From assembly GCA_030770545.1 (NCBI GenBank), contig CM061106.1, forward strand, positions 15,831,001 to 15,895,000: 64,000 nt of DNA, given 5' to 3'. How positions within the stretch are numbered: the first letter of the stretch is position 1; each line of letters opens with the position of its first letter. Source of the stretch: Macropodus opercularis (taxonomy: Eukaryota > Chordata > Actinopteri > Anabantiformes > Osphronemidae). The notes under the pieces are model-generated. The model was not told the DNA's origin. It saw only the letters and a program-made list of their open reading frames with translations, and ran no database searches. The translations under genes were made by a program, and so were the position numbers. This document shows, piece after piece, positions 10,801 to 16,859 of the stretch.

Positions 10801-11981
10801 AGATACACGGCAGATACTGGTCCTGATGTGTTGTTCCTCCTATGCTGGTTCATCCTGTTACTCCTCTTATGTTTTGGTGTCGGGTCCTTTGGATGCACAA
10901 GCTTCTGTCTGAGGGTGTTGGTGGGTTTGAAGTAGACGGGTATGTTGTAGTTTCTAAAAATCCTTTTAAGCTTTTCAGACACTCCGGCCATGTAAGGAAT
11001 GACCAGATTCTTCCGTTGGCTCTGGGTGTCAGGCTGTTCCGTTGTCCTTGTTCTGGGACGCGAAGCAGCCTTGTTGAAGGCCCATCTGGGGCCACAGGTC
11101 CTGAGAGCTGCCCTTAGATGAATGTTTTCCTTCTTCTTGGCTACAGTGGAAGTGGGAATGTTCTCCGCTCTGTGGTTCAGGGTCCTGATGACTCCTAGTT
11201 TGTGCTGCAGGGGGTGCTGAGAGTCAAACAGAAGGTATTGGTCAGTGTGGGTGGGTTTCCTGTAGATTTCTATTTCCAAGCCGCCGTCATTCCCTCTGAT
11301 GACTGTGCAGTCCAGAAAGGCCAGGCTGTTGTTCTTAGTCTCTACTCTGGTGAAACTGGAAGAGGACAGCACCCTCAGCACCACAAGCCCAGGTTTGCGT
11401 CCTCCAGTTCCCTCCCACAGTCCAAAGACACAACCAGGTTGATGGTGGAGTCTAAACTCTCCGTAGGTGTGAGAGTGACAGTGAGTGGTCGTCTTGTCTA
11501 TGTGTGGCCTGTGATGGACTGGTGACCTGGACAGAATTGTCTCACGTGCTTGTCAGCTGAGACTGGCACTAGCGGCTGAGATAGTGAGAGAGAGTAGAGT
11601 GAAGCTGTTCCTGTGATTTTATAGATCAAAACCACAGGGTGGAAACATGTTTATTTACCAAGTTAAAGATGATTTAATGGAGGACCAGTCACATGTTGAA
11701 ACATCAAATCAAACATCAGTGAGAAAAATAAGTGTGTGAGTTTTGAAGTTTGAATTTCAGTCAAACATTATTCACAAGTTGTAAATTGAAGACAGAAGTG
11801 AACTGACCTCAGAGTCTCCAGCCGATAGTCTGGACTCTCCACTAGATATTTCAGCTGCTTCACTGATGAATCCTTCAGGTCATTGTCACTCAGGTCCATT
11901 TTTTTCAGATGTGACGGGTTGGACTTCAGAGCTGAGACCAGAGAACCACAGTTGATCTCTGACAACCTGCAGCAACTCAAT
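1464..11981 (-). CDS. NLRP1-like inflammasome sensor: LRR-linker-FIIND(ZU5-UPA)-CARD, no NACHT seen
   Basis: Nine minus-strand exons join with matching phases: 11981-11808 (LRR), 8259-8153, 6823-6738 (acidic/Ser linkers), 6089-6031 and 5957-5743 (ZU5), 5665-5406, 3470-3357, 3033-2892 (UPA), 1810-1464 (CARD, stop). The joined frame is open for 500 codons. FIIND domains cleave themselves between ZU5 and UPA, and the freed UPA-CARD fragment nucleates caspase-1-type inflammasomes in the cytosol. The His in VVHFSDDG and the Ser in SHLSAFG line up with the catalytic His and the cleavage Ser of this family; the residue before the Ser is Leu rather than Phe. The first visible exon starts in phase 2, so at least one upstream exon is missing from the model. 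No NACHT exon is visible on this strand to 16.8 kb. It may lie elsewhere, be lost, or the gene may work without it. Introns are full of transposons. Confidence 0.8.
1811..2891. other. Intron of the NLRP1-like gene
   Basis: AT-rich intron between the last UPA exon and the CARD exon. About 1990-2030 resembles a stretch at 53545-53575 (same 'tctacaggtgtgnagtgaaa' wording), so a copy of an unclassified dispersed repeat is present. About 2400-2860 looks like an old repeat without coding signal. I see no gene. Confidence 0.4.
2892..3033 (-). CDS. FIIND UPA exon 3 of the NLRP1-like gene
   Basis: Acceptor TTTACAG|ACT at 3034/3033 and donor ACTG|GTAAAG at 2892/2891; enters phase 0 and leaves phase 1. 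It encodes the last strands of the UPA subdomain: LFDISYGPNYHPAFEIRL, then ITEATVTVLDQEKTPVWNY. The 'YGPNYHP-FEI' and 'EATVTV-D' wording is characteristic of FIIND domains of NLRP1 and CARD8. It connects directly in frame to the CARD exon. Confidence 0.8.
3034..3356. other. Intron of the NLRP1-like gene
   Basis: Short AT-rich intron between two UPA exons with clear GT-AG ends (donor at 3356, acceptor at 3034). I see nothing else in it. Confidence 0.6.
3357..3470 (-). CDS. FIIND UPA exon 2 of the NLRP1-like gene
   Basis: 114 bases (38 codons), phase 0 at both ends, donor CCTGCG|GTGAGT at 3357/3356. The peptide reads VQGQHKDAEHIVTPSSCC, then LSKDHTYSLRCPEADIVQPA. The 'PSSCCL...Y-L-CPEA-IVQP' string is typical of the middle of the UPA subdomain in fish NLRP1-like proteins. 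The acceptor (GATGAAG|GTCC) has an ordinary pyrimidine tract about 10 bases upstream. Confidence 0.75.
3471..4189. other. Intron of the NLRP1-like gene, upstream of a retroviral relic
   Basis: I see no exon here on either strand. Open frames at 3676-4164 are short, mutually overlapping on both strands and have no family features. The right part adjoins the retroviral remnant at 4190-4960 and may include its decayed upstream sequence. Confidence 0.35.
4190..4960 (+). mobile_element. Endogenous retrovirus remnant (RNase H end and integrase C-terminus), broken
   Basis: In plus-strand frames, about 4225-4370 resembles the C-terminal end of a gammaretrovirus-type RNase H (a short 'KCVAHKRDDSLVTQGN' motif). 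About 4640-4910 resembles the C-terminal end of an integrase (motifs LGDLVYVKVF and WYHLNHCVKVP). In-frame stops interrupt the second part (after the VYVKVFRRK motif and again shortly after), and most of the integrase core between the two parts is missing or unrecognisable. No LTRs were found nearby. It lies inside an intron of the NLRP1-like gene and in the opposite orientation. It is an old, non-coding copy. Confidence 0.6.
4965..5225 (+). mobile_element. Tc1/mariner-like transposase C-terminal fragment
   Basis: The plus strand encodes PDLNLIEMLWHDLKRAI followed by sequence similar to the end of Tc1-like transposases (the 'SPDLNPIE-LW--LKR' region that holds the last acidic residue of the DDE/D triad). 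Only about 80 codons remain, with a stop inside. No inverted repeats were identified. It lies between the retroviral relic and a UPA exon, within the intron. Confidence 0.6.
5406..5665 (-). CDS. FIIND UPA exon 1 with the autocleavage site
   Basis: Acceptor GTTTTAG|CTGC at 5666/5665 (enters phase 1) and donor GAG|GTAAAA at 5406/5405 (leaves phase 0). It reads ALIPGGLSVVHFSDDGMSF, then LEPLLITDSHVVVNVSHLS, then AFGLVWDLIKGFLNI. By family knowledge, FIIND autoproteolysis uses a Ser at the ZU5/UPA border and an upstream His. The His of VVHFSDDG and the Ser of SHLSAFG sit at those places. The position before the Ser is Leu, where mammalian NLRP1 and CARD8 have Phe. The downstream part (VQLFRRTKENQTVNVFLLP) is the first UPA strand pair. 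Confidence 0.85.
5743..6089 (-). CDS. FIIND ZU5 subdomain (two exons) of the NLRP1-like gene
   Basis: Two exons, 6089-6031 and 5957-5743, join across a 73-base intron within the codon for Ser of NILYSF. The first reads DFTPEVSMNKPGNILY. The second reads FRVQDPGTYQCALTRLVF, LLYRIIPWDEDVLQSNGK, PAGPLYSIQCPEDAVFQL and HLPHCET. 'GTYQCS-TGLVF', 'Y-I-PW' and 'PAGPL--I-CP---V-QLHLPHCE' are diagnostic for the ZU5 half of FIIND. Donor and acceptor dinucleotides are canonical and the phases (0 to 2, then 2 to 1) match the neighbours. Confidence 0.87.
6181..6604 (+). mobile_element. Internally deleted Tc1-like element with terminal inverted repeats
   Basis: The left end TACAGTATTGTGCAAAACTT and the right end TTTTTTCAGTACTGTA are the inverted termini of a common fish Tc1-like family. 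Inside, plus-strand codons around 6345-6530 give WPPQSPDLNIMECVW and related sequence, the transposase C-terminus. The copy is about 0.4 kb, so most of the transposase is deleted. It sits in the intron between the 6089-6031 and 6823-6738 exons of the NLRP1-like gene. Confidence 0.7.
6738..6823 (-). CDS. Linker exon before the FIIND of the NLRP1-like gene
   Basis: Acceptor TTTATAG|TCG at 6824/6823 and donor AAG|GTCAGT at 6738/6737. Entered in phase 1 and left in phase 0 it reads DALDAALSNVTLGPNTEP, then GSLEHTDVVK. No known domain is visible; it is a Ser/Asp/Glu-rich segment leading to the ZU5 strands. Membership in this gene rests on perfect phase agreement with both the 8259-8153 and the 6089-6031 exons. 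Confidence 0.65.
6824..8152. other. Intron of the NLRP1-like gene, no clear gene
   Basis: AT-rich sequence with an old repeat at about 7390-7860 (similar in layout to 9945-10350). A minus-strand stretch at about 7930-7990 (DSFASLHPVSDPKEEASS) looks like an acidic linker exon, but I could not find splice sites that keep frame with both neighbours. It is left out of the gene model. Confidence 0.35.
8153..8259 (-). CDS. Acidic linker exon between LRR and FIIND of the NLRP1-like gene
   Basis: Acceptor TTTTTCACAG|ATTGG at 8260/8259 and donor CCAC|GTAAAA at 8153/8152; 107 bases. Entered in phase 2, as the LRR exon requires, it reads LDNLYTSSRLTDSASESY, then EENVLGMERPEASEYLP. It leaves in phase 1, as the next exon at 6823 requires. 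The composition (Ser, Glu, Asp) fits a flexible linker and no domain is recognised. The support is the double phase match and good splice sites. Confidence 0.55.
8340..8770 (+). repeat. Unclassified dispersed-repeat sequence
   Basis: This plus-strand stretch reads like decayed repetitive DNA: short frames such as ASDDVASHILSLTSLHG, then a region with many stops. I cannot place it in a named family. It lies inside the large intron of the NLRP1-like gene and adjoins the LINE fragment that begins near 8840. Confidence 0.25.
8840..9900 (+). mobile_element. Non-LTR retrotransposon (LINE) fragment: endonuclease and pre-RT linker
   Basis: Broken plus-strand frames show an apurinic-type endonuclease: FTETWLKVSTLDSVVAMDG, GGGLAEFINERW and ISGDFNHTSF (catalytic Asp/Asn of the GDFN motif). 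After a gap follow GLKTISGHGQSRGAG and, near 9785-9890, a pre-RT stretch (GLDGINPGLLTCADQL). Several frameshifts and stops separate these pieces and the reverse transcriptase is absent. The fragment near 63120-63400 belongs to the same family. It lies in an intron of the NLRP1-like gene. Confidence 0.7.
9945..10350. repeat. Unclassified non-coding dispersed repeat
   Basis: A and C rich on the plus strand, beginning with a 'gtggcccaaacgcagac' motif followed by 'ctttattgaacataacacaa'. Similar wording occurs at about 45615-46100 ('gggcccagatgcagaaagag') and 7550-7860. No coding frame is seen. It probably belongs to a non-autonomous repeat or LTR-like family common in fish genomes. Confidence 0.35.
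10563..11384 (-). mobile_element. Penelope-like element fragment (RT end plus broken GIY-YIG endonuclease)
   Basis: A 273-codon minus-strand frame contains FLDCTVIRGNDGGLEIEI, YRKPTHTDQYLLFDS and HPLQHKLGVIRTL. These match the end of the reverse transcriptase of Penelope-like elements. YMAGVSEKLKRIF, FKPTNTLRQKLVHPKD and the C-terminal HRRNNTSGPVSAVYLHL and NRGGGLRHNLSPIYHA follow. The centre of the GIY-YIG domain, where the paired GIY and YIG motifs should be, is missing between KHKRSN and RMNQHRR near 10865. The RT core is also absent upstream. The frame is open but the endonuclease cannot be functional. It sits in the large intron of the NLRP1-like gene, in the same orientation. Confidence 0.82.
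11398..11530 (+). mobile_element. SINE-like tail fragment
   Basis: 'ttccctcccacagtccaaag' followed by 'gtgtggcctgtgatggactg' and 'gtgacctgga' matches, with changes, the tail of the SINE-like copies at 47103-47412 and 48544-48852. The tRNA-like head is not present. It directly adjoins the start of the Penelope-like fragment and may mark its truncation point. Confidence 0.55.
11808..11981 (-). CDS. LRR exon (174 bases) of the NLRP1-like gene
   Basis: Acceptor TTTATTCAG|ATTG at 11982/11981 and donor GAG|GTCAGT at 11808/11807; exactly 174 bases, the same size as every LRR exon of the plus-strand NLR at 45-50 kb. It reads SCCRLSEINCGSLVSALK, SNPSHLKKMDLSDNDLKD and SSVKQLKYLVESPDYRLETL, i.e. two ribonuclease-inhibitor-type LRRs (LxxLxLSxNxLxD). 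It is the most 5' exon I can assign to this gene. Its sequence is closer to the 46.7-50 kb exons than to the 45.2 kb exon. Confidence 0.85.
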
Positions 11982-12271
11982 CTGAATAAAGAAACAAAAA
12001 CATAGATCAAACCATTAATAGTCAGATTTGTCCTGATCAGTGATGTTTGGTCTCTAATGAGTAGAGAGACTCTGTTGCTGTGGATCATCATGATGTGTCC
12101 GCTTCTACACACATCAACCACATGTCAACACAACATTCATGCACCTGTTGATGTTAACACTGATTCAGAACCTGCTGCTTCTGGAAGCACCAGAGAAACA
12201 TCACAACACATGTGACAGACTGAAAACCTACTAAAAGACTTTGACTCTGATGATCTGAAACAGTTTGGTCC

Positions 12272-14000
12272 TTTAACCCTCTGGTGACTATGTGGCCATT
12301 TTTCGCCACTTCCCAAGGTTGTGGACTTTTATCATATCTTTAAATTTGTAGCGTCAGATTTTTAAATATATCAATAATAAACATTATAAATCAAAAACTA
12401 CCTTTTGTATCTATCGTGGCCGTTTTTGGCCAATTGACTCCCATTCAAACTACATTTTTTAATTCCTTGTTATGTACAGTATAAAATTAATCAATTTAGG
12501 TAAAGTGGTTATATCTAACATTAACACTTGAAGAATTCAGTTTTGTATAAAATTATATATTTTGCCTAATTTTGGTGAATGGAGCAATAAATTGGAGTTT
12601 TCTTCATTTCCAATGGGGCTGTTTGATGCCTTTCTGCAGCCAATGCAGCCAGTCTATGGCATTTTTTGTCTGTGATCATATGTCAGATAATGACTTGAGT
12701 GTGTGCATGAAAAAAATGTCCCCAATGTGTGAAATTTCAACATTAATATGTATTTGCAAGACTTATTATCATATATTCAACTATAGTCACACTATGCGGA
12801 TGCAGGGTTTTGAGCTCTGAGCTTCTCAGTCAAACTTGGCTTGATGCACATGATGAAAGCATCTGTAGCTTTGTTGGTTTCATGACCAATGCCAGACACA
12901 AAAACACCAAAAAGCCCTTCACCCCTCAATGTCAACATATATAGGGATCAAACATGCCCCTGCCAGAAAAACTAAACAACCCTGTGGCACAGTTTATAAA
13001 TGTGTCCTGAACTTTATGCAGGTGCATTCAAGCCCAACAGCTCCCAGGTCATTTGTGCTCTGGAAAGATTGCAAGAAGGATGCATTCACAGGCTGAGGCC
13101 CTTGACTATGTGATTAGCTCTGAGAGCAAAGATGAGGAGAAATCTGCTGCTTCTTCACATGATAAGGTCGACTGCTGAAGACATGAAGCAACACGTGGCC
13201 TGTGGGACGACAAGACAGGACGGGCCACACTTTGTGCTACAATGCCTCTCTACCGATACAGTCAGATCAGTGCTAACATCTGCTTTGATGACAGGTTTAC
13301 CTGCCCATGGCGCTTCAGAAATGACAAGCTCGCTGCATTTCACGTCCTGTGGGAAAAGTGGGTGACTCTGTGAAAACCTCCTATGCCTGGAAGATGCAGG
13401 TTTACACAGGCTTACACTGACTTGATATATGGACTTTGAGGACACACTGTCACGTGCAATAACTTTTTTTTCGGGAGGGAAGAATATGCTTCTTTTGGGC
13501 ACAAACCATAGGGAACCAGGACTTGACAATGGAGTAAAGATGAGGCCCAACGCCATGTTGGACTACAATAGGTGCAAAGGGGGAGTGGATAACCTGGACC
13601 CTGGTGCTTTTCTATCATCTCCTGGATGTCTCTGCATACAGTGCCTTCATCTTGTGGAAATCAGTCCATCCTGAGTGGGAGTCCTCAAAATCCTACCAAA
13701 GGAGGCCGTTCCTGGAAGAGGAACGACACACTGGTGACCCGCACACAAGGCGGCTTTGTCCCCCACGTTCATCAGCTGCTGCTGCCACTGTTGCCACAAT
13801 ACATCAGTGCAAGTCAGGGCCCATGTTGCTGAGTTACAGCACTATGAATCAGGGCATGATCCACAGCCCTTGAGCAAACTGAGGAGAAGGTGTGAACTGT
13901 GCAGCCATAGGAAGAGGACAACAAGCACATGCTCCAGCTGTGGAAAGGTGTCTACAAAGACCACTCCACTGTTGTTTGCACATCCTGCTGCTGTTAAATA
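12272..14000 (+). pseudogene. Dead piggyBac-family transposon (PGBD4-like)
   Basis: The left end reads TTAACCCTCTGGTGAC, i.e. the TTAA target followed by a CCCT terminus. Downstream, broken plus-strand frames give RFTCPWRFRNDKLAAFHVLW, TSYAWKMQVYTG (near 13375-13415), AMLDYNRCKGGVDNL (13550-13590) and LLDVSAYSAFILWKSVHPEW (13615-13675). The Cys-rich C-terminal finger follows (CELCSHRKRTTSTCSSCG, 13890-13945). These are the conserved blocks of piggyBac transposase in the right order. Multiple frameshifts and stops make it non-coding. The right terminus was not identified. Confidence 0.8.
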
Positions 14001-14400
14001 ATTAAAAATTAATTAATACCTCATGCTCAATACAAGAACTGATTCTAGTTAACAAATTTATGCAGTCAAAGTAGCAAAACACATAGAAAAACAAGAATTA
14101 CAGTTGGCGTCTGTAGCTTAAAGTATGACGAAGTTATTGAATCTGAAAGAGGACTAAATAAAAACGTTTGCTTTGCACAGTGTATTGTGTGCTAATCCTT
14201 TGCCCACCAATCACTGAATTTACAGGTGGTGGCAGTATGACAGCTAGCCAGAGTACTTGCCTGGGGCAAAAAAATTGTCATAACTGCCTGGAATCAGCGC
14301 AGTCTTCATGGGGGACCACTCCTCCACTCTGTGTCAAGTAATGCTTTAAATCATTCACAGTATTGTTTTTCTAATCTTTATTATTATCACTGTGAATGCT

Positions 14401-14455
14401 TTAACCCTCGTGCAGGCTTCGTGGGGTCAAAATGACACTGTAAAAAAAAAAGTGG

Positions 14456-14486
<31 letters not shown>

Positions 14487-14490
14487 CCCG
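14401..14490 (+). repeat. Second piggyBac-type terminus and GA microsatellite
   Basis: TTTAACCCTCGTGCAGGCTT followed by 'cgtggggtcaaaatgacac' resembles the terminus of short piggyBac-derived elements of fish. A run of A and a (GA)n microsatellite (about 14452-14486) follow. It may be one end of a short non-autonomous copy. The other end is not clear. Confidence 0.35.
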
Positions 14491-14957
14491 TCCATTTACA
14501 ACACCACAAGTGAAAGTGTGTGTGTTTTTTTTTTCTTATCAACTAGGGGTAGTGAATGACAAAGGTTGGGGTCTTGACCCCCAGAGGCAGGTCACGCACC
14601 CATTACAAACTCCTGTGTGTGTGATTCAATACTATAAACAGTCTGTCAACAGTTTCAGCAGTTGATTTCAACACCAGTAACTCATCAACTTTTCATCAAC
14701 TAGTTGTCAACACCCTAACTGAAACTGCTGTGACAAGAAATGACCTTCACACTGCATGCGACGCTAGAATAACCCAGTCCTGCTATGTGGGCTTTGATTT
14801 TTGATACAGTTTATTGTGTGATAATTCTCTGCCCTTCAATCAGCAGAAGTCATATGGTGTGTTGCTTTTAGTAATGAGTCTGCTATTACTGCCAAAACGT
14901 TTTCTAGATAGAAGGAAACATATTTGCTCACACGGTGACTGAGAGTCTCCATCACTT
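14491..14957. other. Stretch without a recognisable gene
   Basis: AT-rich repeat-like sequence between the piggyBac region and the left inverted-repeat arm. No frame, splice site pattern or RNA gene is visible. Confidence 0.4.
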
Positions 14958-16165
14958 CATTGTGAGTGTTGCCTTTAAACCTTTACAGATAATTAGTGAA
15001 AGACATGCGTCAGCGTCTCAAACTGAAGGACATTGACGAGCAGCTTCCTGTTGTCGGTGGTTTCCTGCTGTGGAGGAGTAAGGGCTGAGCAGACGAGCCA
15101 CGTCTGATGAGCCACGCATCAGAAAATGAGAAGAAGCGAAACAGATCTGTGTCTATTTATAAAATGTTCTTCACACATTTGAGCTGAAGATGCAGAACAA
15201 ACCAGACTCTGTGTTCACAGCTTCATCTGCTAAAACAGACGCAGTTCTGAGAAAACTGCTGAACAACAGTCGACTGGTTTCACATTTTCATATTATTAGA
15301 AAACATTCTATAAATTTTCAGTGCTATGCAGATGATACTCAGTTATATTTGTCCATGAAACCAGAGGAAACAAACCAATTAGTCAAACTTCAAACTTGTT
15401 TAAATGATATCAAATCCTGGATGTCCCATAACTTCCTACAACTAAACTCAGATAAAACTGAGGTTATTATAATTGGTGCTAAAAACCACAGAGACTCATT
15501 ATTGAATCAGATTGTTACTCTGGATTACATAACGTTAGCTTCAGGTTCTACTGTAGGAACCTTGGTGTCGTTTTTGACCAAGATCTCTCATTTACACCAT
15601 ATATTAAAGAAATCTCTAGAACTGCCTACTTCCACTTTAGGAATATTGGTAAAATTAGGAGCATCCTGTCACAGAGTGATGCTGAAAAGTGAATCCATGC
15701 ATTTGTTACCTCTAGGCTGGACGACTGTAACTCCCTGCTCATAGTTTGTCCCAATAACTCTCTAAAAAGCCTCCAGTTAATTCAAAATGCTGCAGCCAGA
15801 GTTTGACTGGACTTAGGAAGAGAGATCACATTTCTCCTACATTAGCTTCTCTGTCCTGTCAAATCTAGGATAGGATTCAAAATTCTTCTCCTCACCTACA
15901 AAGCTCTATATAATAAAGCTCTATGTTATCTCAAAGACCTCATGGCTCCTTCAATGACCAACACAAACTGGAGAAAAACCTTTATTTAACTTCACTTAAC
16001 AGCTAATTATTGAGGCAGTCGACAGAATTTACAGCTGGTAAAAATAAAATGTTCAAATGTTCAAACCAACAAAAACATTAGACAAACACCTATAAAACTA
16101 AAAGCTGCCACACGTGCTACTGAAAGTCCCAGAACAGCCTCAGCTGTTCTCAGACCTGGTGACAC
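14958..16165. repeat. Left arm of a large inverted repeat flanking the Fc-receptor-like gene
   Basis: Two blocks, about 14958-15267 and 15956-16165, match in reverse complement 20810-21075 and 20250-20470. Shared landmarks include 'gtgagtgttgcctttaaacc', 'atgcagaacaaaccagactc' and 'gtaaaaataaaatgttc'-type wording. An LINE fragment (15268-15955) interrupts this arm, whereas the right arm has unrelated sequence at that place. It could be two copies of one dispersed element in opposite orientation rather than a segmental inverted duplication. Confidence 0.75.
15268..15955 (+). mobile_element. L2/CR1-group LINE reverse-transcriptase fragment
   Basis: Plus-strand frames carry the YADD box (FQCYADDTQLYLSMKP), then LVKLQTCLNDIKSWMSHNFL, LNSDKTEVIIIG, and further on RT thumb sequence with frameshifts. 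About 230 codons of the RT C-terminal half are present without the 3' UTR or the tail repeats seen in the 21076-23810 copy. It is inserted in, or replaces part of, the left inverted-repeat arm. Confidence 0.8.
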
Positions 16166-16859
16166 GTTATGGGATGAGATCACTATCTTTAATCAAGAGG
16201 TCAGTTTTTCAATTCGAGAGCACACTTTAACGATATAATGTTCAGATTTTGTTGTGCTTTTTCTCAAAACCCTTCCCTCGCATTCAAAATGTCTCTGCTC
16301 GTGTTCAAATCTGTATTGGTGCTCTCAGATTTCCAGTCCTCCTGCTTTAATCCTCCGGTTCTTGAGGAACGGCATCAGCGATTTACTGATGCCATTCGTT
16401 GGAGACGTTTTGCTGTTTAAATAAATAGCTTGTATTTGTGGTTTGCTTGTTCTAAACCAACTCAACCTCAGCTAAAGCGAAACAAGTCACATTTTCTATT
16501 TGACCTGTGAAAACCACACAACAGCAACAAATTGCAGCAGTTTCCTGAACCTACTGAGAAGAAAATGCATCAGTGCTGCAGAAAGAAAAGCTCAAACAGA
16601 CTCAGTCCAAAAACCTAAAGCCACCAAATGCAGCCAACTACGTCGGGTGGGTTTGGTTCCCTCCATTTAAATCCAGCAACAGGTCAAATGTCGGCGTCAC
16701 GGCTGAAAGATGAGGAATCAAAGCTAAACACTGAAGCAGTTCTGCAGGCCCAGCGACAGGAGGCAGCGAAGGCTGAAGGTCTACTTCAGTGAGGAGTAGA
16801 CGACGTTAGGATCTGGAGGAAGCTCTGCACAAAACACAGGGACACGCACGACTCAGTTG
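16166..16859. other. 3' flank of the Fc-receptor-like gene
   Basis: Sequence between the repeat arm and the stop codon of the Fc-receptor-like gene (16860-16862). Part of it must be that gene's 3' UTR. A 60-codon plus-strand frame at 16238-16420 shows no family features. Confidence 0.4.

Noticed and set aside
10842..11117. Plus-strand frame opposite the Penelope-like fragment
   Set aside because: Antisense shadow; the minus-strand frame carries all recognisable motifs.
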